From positions 1 through 15,478 of the forward strand of contig CAZBAI010000031.1 in assembly GCA_964490175.1 (NCBI GenBank): a stretch of DNA of 15,478 nucleotides. Reading direction: 5' to 3'. The notes under the pieces are model-generated. The model saw only the letters and a list, made by a program, of their open reading frames with translations, was not told the DNA's origin and made no database searches. The translations under genes and the position numbers were made by a program. This DNA is from RGIG3077 sp964490175. Its GTDB lineage: Bacteria > Bacillota > Clostridia > Oscillospirales > Ruminococcaceae. Below are positions 1-7,767 of this stretch, one piece after another. Position 1 is the first letter of the stretch. Every line of letters starts with the position of its first letter.

Positions 1-89
1 AATTGCTTAAAAAAGACAGCTTGTACACACAGATGTGGCGTTCTCACATCGCTGTAAAAGACACAGCAGAAGGAGGTGCAGAAGAATGA
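1..89 (+). CDS. ABC transporter ATP-binding/permease protein, C-terminal end only (partial)
   Basis: An open frame enters from the left edge and ends at TGA 87-89. The visible 28 residues end in QMWRSHIAV followed by a short acidic, glycine-rich tail. Residues of the type LYTQMW are typical of the extreme C-terminus of exporter-type ABC proteins, after the nucleotide-binding domain. The stop overlaps the start of the next gene as ATGA (86-89), so the two are translationally coupled. The next gene is itself a full ABC half-transporter, so this is most likely its heterodimer partner. Only the tail is visible, so the identification rests mainly on context. Confidence 0.7.
   Translation, partial: LLKKDSLYTQMWRSHIAVKDTAEGGAEE
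71..78 (+). promoter_or_regulatory. Ribosome binding site that sets the ABC half-transporter start
   Basis: AGGAGGTG lies 7 bases before ATG 86. It selects this ATG over an upstream in-frame ATG at 35, which has no such site and lies inside the preceding gene. Confidence 0.8.
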
Positions 90-1819
90 TTCAGATTTTC
101 AGACGGTTTTTCGATTTTTGCGGGGAAAGCAACAAGCGCAAGTTTACCAAGTCTATTTTTCTCGGTGTGCTGAAAGCACTGTTTGAAGCGTTGAAAATTC
201 CTGCCATTGCCGTGACCTTGCAAGGCGTTTTGAGTGGGAATCTGACGGTACAGCATATTCTGCTGTCTTTCGGTATTATGTTGTTTAGTATCGCAGGCAA
301 CGCCTTTGCCAATTATCGCTCCACCATGCTTCAATGTGAGGCTGGCTATGGCACCTGTGCCGACAAGCGCATTGAGATTGCCGAGCATTTGAAGTATCTC
401 CCTATGGGCTACTTCAACCAAAACAGCCTTGGCTACATCACTTCCGTGGCGACTAACAGCATGGAAGCACTGGCGGATGTTGCTACCCGTGTGGTCATGA
501 TGGTAACGCAGGGCATTTTGACTACGGCTGTTGTCGTGCTGATGATCTGTGCCTTTGATCTGCGGATTGGCGGCATTGCTATTGCGGGTGTCCTGCTTTT
601 CTTTGCTGTCAACAGCTACTTGCAGAAGAAAGCCAAAGAAATCGCACCGGTAAAGGATGCCTCCGACCGCAAGCTGGTGGAAAAGGTGCTGGAGTATATT
701 CAAGGCATTGCAGAGGTCAAGTCTTATAATCTGACCGGCGAAAAGAGCAAGGCTCTGAATCAGGCTATCGACGAAAACACAGCGGCAAACATAAAATCGG
801 AGATTACCTTTGTTCCCATCATGTTCCTGCAAAGCCTGACAGCAAAACTGATCGGCGTAATTGTTGCGGGCGTATCCGTTGCATTTTATCTGAACGGCAC
901 GATGGAACTGCTGAACGCCGTGGTCATGGTCATCGCCGCCTTTATTCTGTTCGGTGCGCTGGACAGCGCAGGCAGCTACTCGGCACTCCTGCGAAATGTT
1001 GACCTGAATGTGAGCAAGGCAAATTCCGTGCTGGAACTGCCCACCATGGACATCGACGGAAAGGATATTACCCCGAATAACTTTGATATTGATGTGGAGA
1101 ATGTGGAGTTTTCCTACGATAAGCGAAAGATCATCGACGGCGTGACCGTTCACATTCCTCAGAAAACCACTACCGCTATCGTCGGCCCCTCCGGTGGTGG
1201 CAAAACGACACTCTGCCATCTGATCTCTCGATTTTGGGATGTGGACAGCGGCTGTGTGAAGTTGGGCGGCGTGGATGTGAAGGAATACAGCATGGACAGC
1301 TTGATGAAGAATTTCAGCTTTGTATTCCAGAGCGTCTATCTGTTCCAAGATAGCATTGCCAATAATATCCGCTTCGGTCAGTCGGATGCACCAATGGAAA
1401 CCGTTATCGAAGCGGCGAAAAAAGCCTGCTGCCACGATTTCATTATGGCATTACCTAATGGGTATGAAACCATCATCGGTGAGGGCGGTGCAAACCTTTC
1501 CGGCGGCGAAAAACAGCGCATTTCCATAGCCCGTGCCATTATGAAGGATGCGCCCATTATCATTCTGGACGAGGCTACGGCTAATGTTGACCCGGAAAGC
1601 GAGCAGGAGCTGACCAATGCAATCGAAGCACTGACCAAAGAGAAAACCATCATCATGATCGCTCACCGGCTGAAAACCGTTCGCCACGCTGACAATATTC
1701 TCGTCATCGACGGCGGCAAGATCGCCCAGAGCGGTACCCACGAACAGCTCATGCAGCAAGGCGGCATCTATCGCCGCTTTGTGGAGTCCAGAGAACTTGC
1801 AGTTGGGTGGAAAGTATAA
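86..1819 (+). CDS. ABC exporter half-transporter (fused membrane and ATPase domains)
   Basis: This 577-residue protein has the standard exporter layout: an N-terminal transmembrane domain (about residues 20-300, several hydrophobic helices) fused to a C-terminal nucleotide-binding domain (about 335-570). Visible ATPase motifs are Walker A GPSGGGKTT (367-375), Q-loop Gln415, signature LSGGEKQR (471-478), Walker B IIILDEATA (491-499) with catalytic Glu496, and H-loop His527. All key residues are intact. It would sit in the cytoplasmic membrane and export a substrate that the sequence does not reveal (drug, peptide or lipid). It overlaps the preceding ABC gene by 4 bases, which suggests a heterodimer. 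Codon use favours CTG for Leu and is visibly more GC-rich than the genes after 2000, which hints at acquisition by transfer. Family assignment is firm; substrate unknown. Confidence 0.93.
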   Translation: MIQIFRRFFDFCGESNKRKFTKSIFLGVLKALFEALKIPAIAVTLQGVLSGNLTVQHILLSFGIMLFSIAGNAFANYRSTMLQCEAGYGTCADKRIEIAEHLKYLPMGYFNQNSLGYITSVATNSMEALADVATRVVMMVTQGILTTAVVVLMICAFDLRIGGIAIAGVLLFFAVNSYLQKKAKEIAPVKDASDRKLVEKVLEYIQGIAEVKSYNLTGEKSKALNQAIDENTAANIKSEITFVPIMFLQSLTAKLIGVIVAGVSVAFYLNGTMELLNAVVMVIAAFILFGALDSAGSYSALLRNVDLNVSKANSVLELPTMDIDGKDITPNNFDIDVENVEFSYDKRKIIDGVTVHIPQKTTTAIVGPSGGGKTTLCHLISRFWDVDSGCVKLGGVDVKEYSMDSLMKNFSFVFQSVYLFQDSIANNIRFGQSDAPMETVIEAAKKACCHDFIMALPNGYETIIGEGGANLSGGEKQRISIARAIMKDAPIIILDEATANVDPESEQELTNAIEALTKEKTIIMIAHRLKTVRHADNILVIDGGKIAQSGTHEQLMQQGGIYRRFVESRELAVGWKV

Positions 1820-1860
1820 GCAATTCAAGTTGATGCGTAAACAAAACCTATAATTAAAAG

Positions 1861-1907
1861 ATGCACACCCCATAAACTTTTACACGAAAGGTCAGTGGGG
1901 TGTGCAT
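1861..1907. repeat. Inverted repeat, possible weak terminator after the ABC genes
   Basis: A perfect 12-base inverted repeat (ATGCACACCCCA at 1861-1872, its complement at 1896-1907) encloses a 23-base loop about 40 bases after the ABC stop codon. It is not followed by a run of T, so it is a poor classical terminator on the plus strand. It may stabilise the 3' end of the mRNA or be the remnant of a mobile-element end. Confidence 0.5.
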
Positions 1908-1936
1908 TTGGTATCAAAATAGGTCACTTTTTTCAT

Positions 1937-1987
1937 AATCGGACATAGGTTTGATATAAAACGTATCGAACTTATGTCCGATTTTTT
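1937..1987 (+). terminator. Strong Rho-independent terminator
   Basis: A 20-base stem (1937-1956 with 1964-1983) contains only two non-Watson-Crick pairs, both G-U type. It closes a 7-base loop and runs into a T tract (1982-1987). It ends the ABC transcription unit and insulates the deaminase gene. Nothing else recognisable lies in 1820-2049 apart from the inverted repeat at 1861-1907. I found no convincing promoter for the deaminase. Confidence 0.8.
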
Positions 1988-2049
1988 GCAATCCCCCTAA
2001 TTTTCAACACTTTTTATCAACAAAAATCCGAATCGGAGGGTTTAAATAT

Positions 2050-2463
2050 ATGTGGAACAAATTATATAACGCGGCGATTCAAGTGCAAAACGGCAGAACG
2101 GTTTCCCCTTTTGTAGACGCCGGCGGTGTTGCCGCTGCAATATTGACAAAGTCCGGAAATATTTATGTCGGAGTTTGCATTGATACCTCGTCCTCCCTCG
2201 GAATGTGCGCAGAGAGAAACGCTATCGCCAATATGATTACGAACGGCGAAAGCCAAATCGACAAAGTCGTTGCCATCATGCCAAACGGCAAAGTCGGCTC
2301 GCCCTGCGGCGCTTGCAGAGAATTTATGATGCAGTTGGATAAGGACAGCGGAAACATTGAAATACTTCTCGACCTTGAAACGCAAAAATCTGTTCGATTG
2401 AAAGAATTGATGCCGGATTGGTGGGGCGCAGACAGGTTTTCGGAAAAGTGCAGCAACTTTTGA
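2050..2463 (+). CDS. Cytidine deaminase-like zinc hydrolase (CDA fold)
   Basis: A 137-residue protein with the two zinc-binding motifs of the cytidine deaminase superfamily: CAERNAI (Cys ligand and proton-shuttling Glu) and PCGACRE (two further Cys ligands). Its length fits the small tetrameric cytidine deaminases (about 130 residues). The substrate loop differs: where classic enzymes have NVENAS, this one reads VCIDTSS before the first motif. The substrate may therefore be a different nucleoside or a blasticidin-type compound. A CGGAGGG site (2034-2040) precedes ATG 2050. The gene stands alone between a terminator and the T-box promoter. Superfamily membership is secure; salvage of cytidine is only one possibility. 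Confidence 0.8.
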   Translation: MWNKLYNAAIQVQNGRTVSPFVDAGGVAAAILTKSGNIYVGVCIDTSSSLGMCAERNAIANMITNGESQIDKVVAIMPNGKVGSPCGACREFMMQLDKDSGNIEILLDLETQKSVRLKELMPDWWGADRFSEKCSNF

Positions 2464-2531
2464 TAAAACTTCAAAAAAACATATGGTGCAACAGCCTGCG
2501 AAAAATTGACAAAACCGTGCGATTTTACTTC

Positions 2532-2560
2532 TTGACAGCGGCTCGATTCGGTGGTATAAT
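2532..2560 (+). promoter_or_regulatory. Near-perfect sigma-70 type promoter of the asnS-asnA T-box operon
   Basis: TTGACA (2532-2537) and TATAAT (2555-2560) are separated by exactly 17 bases, matching the consensus completely. Transcription should start near 2567, just ahead of the T-box leader. Confidence 0.92.
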
Positions 2561-2566
2561 GTTTAT

Positions 2567-2854
2567 TGTGAAAATATTATTTGCAATCAAATGCAGTGAC
2601 AAAGAGAAGTAGCAAGGCAAAATTTCCTTAAAGTGAGTGCGGAGCAGTGAAAACCGCATAGCGAAACCCTTGTGAATAACACTTTCGAGCAGCAAACCCA
2701 ACGCCGCACATTTTTGCGGTTAGTAGGGGCGACGTTTTTTCGTGCGTTAAACGAAATTTGAAGCGACCGCACACTTTTTGTGCGGTAATTTAGGTGGCAC
2801 CACGGGTGATTATGCTCTCGTCCTATATACGATAATATAGGACGGAGCTTTTTT
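2567..2854 (+). ncRNA. T-box leader (riboswitch) specific for tRNA-Asn
   Basis: The leader contains the conserved T-box AGGTGGCACCACGG beginning at 2792. The bulge TGGC (2795-2798) can pair with an uncharged tRNA ending GCCA, which fits tRNA-Asn with discriminator G. In Stem I the specifier codon is best read as AAC at 2678-2680, in the usual context GAAT-AAC-A above the lower stem; the helix CAAGG/CCTTG (2613-2617 with 2668-2672) closes the region above it. A perfect 8-base Stem III (2766-2773 with 2779-2786) directly precedes the antiterminator. A competing terminator follows. In T-box systems uncharged tRNA stabilises the antiterminator, so asparagine shortage turns on asnS and asnA. Exact 5' end is inferred from the promoter. 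Confidence 0.92.
2814..2854 (+). terminator. T-box regulated intrinsic terminator
   Basis: A stem from GCTC at 2814 pairs through CGTCCTATAT with the segment ending GGAGC at about 2848, with a single bulged T, followed by a T run (2849-2854). Its 5' side lies just after the T-box, as expected for the alternative to the antiterminator. Confidence 0.88.
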
Positions 2855-2880
2855 AATTTTAATTGAAAGGAATGCTGAAA

Positions 2881-4251
2881 ATGAAGCATATCGACATTAA
2901 AGAAATTTTTGCCAATACGGAATATATCGGAAAAAGCGTAACCGTATGCGGCTGGGTAAGAACCGCACGAAACTCTAAAAACGTAGCTTTTATTGAGCTT
3001 AATGACGGAACAAGCCTTAAACATCTTCAAATCGTAATCGACAAGGCAATGGATATTGATTATGAGCCGGCAATGCATTTGGGCACTTCTGTCAAGGTCA
3101 GCGGCACAGTCGTTTCGGCAAGACAAGGCTCGGTTGAAATCAATGCCGACGCAATCGACGTTATCGGAAATTGCCCGCCTGAGTATCCGCTGCAAAAAAA
3201 GCGCCACACGCTTGAATATCTGCGCACAATGCCGCATCTCAGAGGAAGGACGAACACGTTTAACGCAATTATGCGTGTGCGCTCGGTAATGGCTCAATCA
3301 CTGCACCGCTATTTTGCGGACAGAAACTTTGTTTACGTCAACACCCCCCTCATCACAGGCAGTGATTGTGAGGGCGCAGGCGAAATGTTTCAGGTAACGA
3401 CCGTCGGCTATTCGACCGAATATAAGAATGAAGCCGAATATTACGCCGATGATTTCTTCGGAAGAAAAGCAGGGCTTTCCGTTTCCGGTCAGCTTGAGGG
3501 CGAAGTTGCCGCAATGGCAATGGGCAAAATCTACACATTCGGTCCGAGCTTTCGTGCCGAAAACAGCAACACGCCCAAGCATTTGGCAGAATTTTGGCAC
3601 ATAGAACCGGAGATTGCTTTTGCCGAAATAGACGACATCATAGAACAGGCAGAGGATATGATTAAATACGTCATTCGTGATGTGCTCAACACTTGCCCCG
3701 ATGAAATGAAGTTTTTCGATACCCATTTTGAAAACGGTCTTATCGACAGGTTAAATGACCTTATTTCGCATGAATTCGGCGTAATCACATACACCGATGC
3801 AATAAAGCTTTTGCAAGAATCTAACGAAGATTTTGCTTATCCCGTTGATTGGGGCTGTGATCTTCAAACCGAGCATGAGCGCTATATTGCCGAAAAAGTA
3901 TTCAAAAAAGCCGTATTCGTAACCGACTATCCCAAAGAAATAAAATCCTTTTATATGAAGCAAAATCCCGACGGAAAAACCGTTGCGGCGGTTGATTTGC
4001 TCGTGCCCGGCGTAGGCGAAATTATCGGCGGAAGCGAAAGAGAATCCGATTACGATAAGCTTGTTGCCGCAATGACGCAACGCAATATGAATCTTTCTCT
4101 GTATTCCGATTACCTTGAACTGAGAAAATACGGCTCTGTACCTCACGGCGGCTTCGGGCTTGGATTTGAACGCCTTATCATGTATGTGACAGGCGTATCT
4201 AACATAAGGGACGTTATTCTCTATCCGAGAACGGTCGGCAACATCAGATAA
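2881..4251 (+). CDS. asnS: Asparaginyl-tRNA synthetase
   Basis: A cytoplasmic class II synthetase of 456 residues that charges tRNA-Asn with asparagine. It has an N-terminal OB-fold anticodon-binding domain (about 1-105, with VCGWVRTAR) and a catalytic domain. Motif 2 is FRAE at 224-227 in a loop continuing NSNTPKH; motif 3 is GFGLGFERL at 424-432. Length fits AsnRS, and the insert domain of bacterial AspRS is absent. The start chosen is ATG 2881, 10 bases after GAAAGG (2865-2870). An in-frame TTG at 2863 overlaps that site and ATG 2872 lies too close to it. The gene is first in the T-box operon, followed 29 bases later by asnA. The Asn-specific T-box supports Asn rather than Asp specificity. 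Confidence 0.97.
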   Translation: MKHIDIKEIFANTEYIGKSVTVCGWVRTARNSKNVAFIELNDGTSLKHLQIVIDKAMDIDYEPAMHLGTSVKVSGTVVSARQGSVEINADAIDVIGNCPPEYPLQKKRHTLEYLRTMPHLRGRTNTFNAIMRVRSVMAQSLHRYFADRNFVYVNTPLITGSDCEGAGEMFQVTTVGYSTEYKNEAEYYADDFFGRKAGLSVSGQLEGEVAAMAMGKIYTFGPSFRAENSNTPKHLAEFWHIEPEIAFAEIDDIIEQAEDMIKYVIRDVLNTCPDEMKFFDTHFENGLIDRLNDLISHEFGVITYTDAIKLLQESNEDFAYPVDWGCDLQTEHERYIAEKVFKKAVFVTDYPKEIKSFYMKQNPDGKTVAAVDLLVPGVGEIIGGSERESDYDKLVAAMTQRNMNLSLYSDYLELRKYGSVPHGGFGLGFERLIMYVTGVSNIRDVILYPRTVGNIR

Positions 4252-4280
4252 ACCGCATTTTAATAAAGGAGTGACAGCTC

Positions 4281-5291
4281 ATGTCTAAATCGCTTTACAT
4301 CCCAAAAGGCTATAAATCCGCAATTTCTTTGCGAGAAACTCAGCACGCAATTAAATACATCAAGGATGTTTTTCAGCAGGCGCTTTCGTTTGCGCTTACT
4401 CTCGACAGAGTCAGCGCCCCTCTCATTGTGAGAAAGGGCAGCGGCATCAATGATGACCTTAACGGCGTTGAACGCAAGGTTGAGTTTTCCATAAAGGAAG
4501 CCGACAGCGAAGCCGAGGTGGTTCAATCGCTGGCAAAATGGAAAAGAATGGCTCTTTACAGGTACGGCTACAAGCCCGGTGAGGGAATTTATACCGACAT
4601 GAATGCTATTCGCCGTGACGATGACTGTGACAATGTTCACTCGATTTTTGTTGACCAGTGGGATTGGGAAAAAGTTATCGAAGAAAGCGACAGAAACGTT
4701 GAGTTTCTCAAAGATACCGTGCGCTTTATAGTAAAAACCGTTGCTTATACAAAGCGCAAACTCAAACTGCGCTACCCCGAATTGCGCTTCGGCATTTGCG
4801 AAAACGTGTTCTTTATCACCTCGCAAGAACTTGAAGATATGTTTCCCGATAAATCCCCGAAAGAGCGTGAAAGGCTCATCACAAAAGAGCACAAAACCGT
4901 GTTTATTATGCAAATCGGCAGTGTGCTTAAAAGCGGCGTGCGCCACGATGGCAGAGCGCCCGATTATGACGACTGGAGCCTAAACGGTGACCTTTTGTTC
5001 TGGAACGATGTTCTTGACAATGCGCTTGAAATATCCTCAATGGGCATTAGGGTGAATGCACAGTCGCTTAAAGAACAGCTTGAAATTTGCAACGCTGCCG
5101 ACAGAAGCAGGTTTGAATATCACAAACTTATACTTAACGATACATTGCCTTTAACTATCGGCGGCGGCATAGGTCAATCAAGACTGTGTATGCTGTTGCT
5201 TGAAAAGGCGCATATCGGCGAGGTTCAAGCTTCGGTATGGCCTGAGGAAACCATGAAAGAATGTGCCGCAAACGGAATTACCTTGCTTTAA
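4281..5291 (+). CDS. asnA: Aspartate-ammonia ligase (asparagine synthetase A)
   Basis: A 336-residue cytoplasmic enzyme that makes asparagine from aspartate, ammonia and ATP. It is homologous to class II synthetases. The start MSKSLYIPKGYKSAISL and later segments such as DRVSAPLIV, VQSLAKWKRMAL, GIYTDMNAIRRDD and GGGIGQSRLCMLLL are characteristic of AsnA. Length matches E. coli AsnA (330). AAAGGAG (4265-4271) lies 9 bases before the ATG. It is the second gene of the T-box operon, so asparagine limitation raises both its synthesis and its attachment to tRNA. A strong terminator begins 15 bases after the stop. It is complete with no anomalies. Confidence 0.97.
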   Translation: MSKSLYIPKGYKSAISLRETQHAIKYIKDVFQQALSFALTLDRVSAPLIVRKGSGINDDLNGVERKVEFSIKEADSEAEVVQSLAKWKRMALYRYGYKPGEGIYTDMNAIRRDDDCDNVHSIFVDQWDWEKVIEESDRNVEFLKDTVRFIVKTVAYTKRKLKLRYPELRFGICENVFFITSQELEDMFPDKSPKERERLITKEHKTVFIMQIGSVLKSGVRHDGRAPDYDDWSLNGDLLFWNDVLDNALEISSMGIRVNAQSLKEQLEICNAADRSRFEYHKLILNDTLPLTIGGGIGQSRLCMLLLEKAHIGEVQASVWPEETMKECAANGITLL

Positions 5292-5305
5292 AACGCAATA
5301 TCAGC

Positions 5306-5345
5306 AAAAAACCGATAAGCAAAATTTTTCGCTTATCGGTTTTTT
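5306..5345. terminator. Bidirectional terminator between asnA and tspO
   Basis: ACCGATAAGC (5311-5320) pairs with GCTTATCGGT (5331-5340), flanked by A5 on the left and T5 on the right that extend the stem. Because both ends carry the A/T tracts it can stop asnA transcription on the plus strand and the convergent GH35-TspO transcript on the minus strand. Confidence 0.9.
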
Positions 5346-5371
5346 TGTATTTCCCAAAATCGACTGTATAT

Positions 5372-5845
5372 TCAGTTTATCAGCGCAATTGCCGTTGTAA
5401 GATAAGCGGCAAACCCGACCCAAAGCGCATATGGGATATTGATAATGCCGGCAGCAAATTTTATTTTCGCAAAAACAAAAATCATGGCGCAAACCAACAC
5501 AAAAAGCGCAAACACCACCGCAACGGCTGCCCACAACGCCTCTAAACGAAAGAAAACAATGCTCCACGAAAAGTTTACCGCCAGCTGCACCCAATACAGC
5601 ACAAGCGCTTTTTTTGTTGATGTTTCGTTTTCGCCAAAATTTGATATCAGGTACGCCGATATTCCCATAAGCGCATAAAGAATCACCCAAGTGACAGGAA
5701 AAATCCACGCAGGCAAAAGCGGCGGCGGCTTTATATGGGTTTGAAAAAATTCCGAAAATCCGCCCGAAAAAAGCGCCGAAGCCGCTCCGACAAGTTCGGC
5801 AAAAACAATATGATTCAGCAAATCCGTTTTGTCGCTTTTTTGCAT
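5372..5845 (-). CDS. TspO/MBR (tryptophan-rich sensory / peripheral benzodiazepine receptor-like) membrane protein
   Basis: A 157-residue integral membrane protein with about five transmembrane helices. Family hallmarks are the cytosolic loop KPPPLLPAWIFPVTWVILY, the helix segment VQLAVNFSWSIVFF and the terminal PYALWVGFAAYL. TspO proteins bind tetrapyrroles such as protoporphyrin IX and act in stress responses; the exact role here is unknown. The chosen start is ATG 5843-5845, with GGAGGG 7 bases upstream. An in-frame ATG at 5878 would add 11 residues but places the ribosome binding site inside the gene. It follows the GH35 gene by 82 bases with no obvious promoter or terminator between, so co-transcription is likely. 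Confidence 0.9.
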   Translation of the reverse strand: MQKSDKTDLLNHIVFAELVGAASALFSGGFSEFFQTHIKPPPLLPAWIFPVTWVILYALMGISAYLISNFGENETSTKKALVLYWVQLAVNFSWSIVFFRLEALWAAVAVVFALFVLVCAMIFVFAKIKFAAGIINIPYALWVGFAAYLTTAIALIN

Positions 5846-5852
5846 TAAAAAG

Positions 5853-5858
5853 CCCTCC
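5853..5858 (-). promoter_or_regulatory. Ribosome binding site deciding the TspO start
   Basis: On the minus strand GGAGGG (plus-strand CCCTCC) lies 7 bases before ATG 5845. This favours the 157-residue product over the 168-residue reading that starts at 5878. Confidence 0.75.
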
Positions 5859-5927
5859 GATATATCGTTTTGCTTCATACTATGCTTACTTGCAACTGAT
5901 TTATTCGCCGAAATTTATTTTTGCGTG

Positions 5928-7670
5928 CTATCCCAAATCCGGCTCGGCTTTAAGGTAAATATGCTCTGCATACTTTCCGGATATCTCAAAAACGACAATC
6001 GTATTTTTTCCCGATTTCAAAAGCGGAGCAGGCAAATACAACCTTTTTTGCGGTCCGATATCCCAAAATCTGCCGAGATTGAACCCGTTGATAAACACAC
6101 AACCCTTGCCAAAACCTCGCATATCAACAAATGTATCGCACTTTTGCTTAACATCAAAATCAAATCTATAAAAAGCAGGCACATTTTCTTTAAAATTTGC
6201 ATTAAAATCTATATCGGCGATTTGGCTCTCATCAAGCGGCAAAGAATAAATTTCAAAGCCAAACTGTCTGTGTCCGTTGATTTTTACGCCGCCCCAAATT
6301 CCTTTGCGCTGATTTTCAAGGTTTGTGCCGAAATTTTCTCTACCGACGTTTTCACAAAGCAGGTCGATAATGCCGGAACTCGGCAAATCTAAATTTTCCG
6401 CCTTTTTGCCTATATTTTCATCTAATGCTTGATAAACAAATTTGCCGTTGTGATAGCATCTCACCACATCTCCTGCCCCCTCAAGACAAATATCGTTTAC
6501 GGCTTCATCATCTTTAACTCTTGTGCGATATAGAATATACCCGTAATTTTGCCCGATTTCTTCCATTGTCATCGGAAAATTTGATTCTATGGGTTTGCTG
6601 ATTCTTTCTATAACGGAAAACAAATCTGCCTTTGCCGAACATTCGATTTTTCCATAAGCTTTTTGCCTGATTTCCGTTGTGAGCGCAACAGTGCGAATCG
6701 GCGCATATTCTGCGATAATGCTTCTGAATAATTCATATTTCGGCGTAATTCTTCCGTCTTCGCTAAGCGGTGCGTCATAATCATATGAGGTTACATCGGC
6801 ATTTTTGCTGCCGCCATTACGCCCTGCCATAAACCCAAAGTTTGTGCCGCCTTCAAACATATAAAAATTCACGCTGCCCATTTCCAAAAGCTCTTTCAGC
6901 TCCGCTCCTGCCTGCTGTGGCGATGTTACATGGTGTTCATCACCCCATGCGTCAAACCAGCCATTCCAAAACTCCATGCACATAAGAGGTTTGTCATCGC
7001 CTATAAACTTTTTCATCTGCCCAAACTGCCAGCGAGCCGACGAACCGAAATTTCCCGTGGGCAGTGCGCTTTCAACCATGCCCGATTTAAACACAGCCTC
7101 GCTCCACGGACCGTCAGACGAAACAAACGGAACCGTTATCCCATATTCACGCAACGTGTTGCAAAGAAATTTGAGATATGCGGTATCGTTCCCGTAATAT
7201 CCATATTCATTTTCAATCTGCACAAGAATAATTTTCCCTCCCCTATCAATCTGATAAGGAACAAGCTTGGGAATAAGCACGCTGTAATAATCCCGTATTG
7301 CCTGCAAATAAGGTTCATAGCAACAGCGCAATCGCACATTTTTATCTTTTAAAAGCCATGCCGGAAGACCTCCGAATTCCCATTCCGAGCAAATATACGG
7401 AGATGGGCGAATTATTATATAAAGCCCCAAAGATTGCGCAAGCTCGATAAATCGGCAAACATCGTGCATACCTTTCCAAAGAAACTGCCCCTTTTTCGGT
7501 TCGTGAAAGTTCCACGGAATGTACGTTTCAACAGTATTGCAACCCATATTCACAAGCTTTTCAAGCCTATCACGCCAATATTCGGGCACAGTCCTAAAAT
7601 AATGAAACGAACCCGAAATTATTTTGAAAGGTTCTTTATCAAGATAAAAGTTTTCTTTGATTTCAAACAT
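5928..7670 (-). CDS. Glycoside hydrolase family 35 beta-galactosidase
   Basis: A 580-residue retaining beta-galactosidase of family GH35, removing terminal beta-galactose from oligosaccharides or glycoconjugates. The N-terminal TIM barrel shows GSFHYFR, WRDRLEKLVNMGCNTVETYIPWNFHEP and RPSPYICSEWEFGGLPAWL. The catalytic acid/base is Glu155 in VQIENEYG and the nucleophile Glu233 in CMEFWNGW, by comparison with family members. C-terminal beta-sandwich domains follow, ending near the galactose-binding-like part (FINGFNLGRFWDIGPQ). No signal peptide is visible, so it should act in the cytoplasm on imported sugars. The start is ATG 7670, preceded 6 bases upstream by GGAGGG (plus-strand 7677-7682). 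An in-frame start at 7715 has no such support. No transporter or regulator for its substrate is nearby. Confidence 0.95.
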   Translation of the reverse strand: MFEIKENFYLDKEPFKIISGSFHYFRTVPEYWRDRLEKLVNMGCNTVETYIPWNFHEPKKGQFLWKGMHDVCRFIELAQSLGLYIIIRPSPYICSEWEFGGLPAWLLKDKNVRLRCCYEPYLQAIRDYYSVLIPKLVPYQIDRGGKIILVQIENEYGYYGNDTAYLKFLCNTLREYGITVPFVSSDGPWSEAVFKSGMVESALPTGNFGSSARWQFGQMKKFIGDDKPLMCMEFWNGWFDAWGDEHHVTSPQQAGAELKELLEMGSVNFYMFEGGTNFGFMAGRNGGSKNADVTSYDYDAPLSEDGRITPKYELFRSIIAEYAPIRTVALTTEIRQKAYGKIECSAKADLFSVIERISKPIESNFPMTMEEIGQNYGYILYRTRVKDDEAVNDICLEGAGDVVRCYHNGKFVYQALDENIGKKAENLDLPSSGIIDLLCENVGRENFGTNLENQRKGIWGGVKINGHRQFGFEIYSLPLDESQIADIDFNANFKENVPAFYRFDFDVKQKCDTFVDMRGFGKGCVFINGFNLGRFWDIGPQKRLYLPAPLLKSGKNTIVVFEISGKYAEHIYLKAEPDLG

Positions 7671-7727
7671 CAAAATCCCTCCGCTACGTTGATGTGCGGC
7701 ATATCGAATCGCCACCCGTATTTTAAA

Positions 7728-7756
7728 TATATAAAAAATATTAAAAGCACTTGCAA
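7728..7756 (-). promoter_or_regulatory. Candidate promoter for the GH35-tspO unit
   Basis: On the minus strand TTGCAA (7751-7756) and TATATA (7728-7733) are separated by 17 bases, in an AT-rich stretch about 50 bases before the GH35 start. Each hexamer matches consensus at four positions, so this is moderate evidence. Confidence 0.45.
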
Positions 7757-7767
7757 TTTAACAAATC

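Noticed and set aside
44..1435. 463-residue minus-strand open frame opposite the ABC gene
   Set aside because: It is antisense to a clear ABC transporter, is His/Gln-rich, matches no domain, and arises from the GC-rich codon pattern of the sense strand.
2506..2511. Additional TTGACA upstream of the T-box promoter
   Set aside because: No -10 box lies at a suitable distance. The TTGACA at 2532 has a perfect partner.
2418..2612. Short plus-strand open frame across the deaminase end and the T-box promoter
   Set aside because: It runs through a consensus promoter, has no ribosome binding site, and shows no resemblance to a known protein.
2587..3297. Minus-strand open frame across the T-box leader and asnS start
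   Set aside because: It overlaps a well-supported riboswitch and gene, with no ribosome binding site or domain.
6930..7352. Plus-strand open frame inside the GH35 gene
   Set aside because: It is an antisense shadow of conserved catalytic-domain codons.
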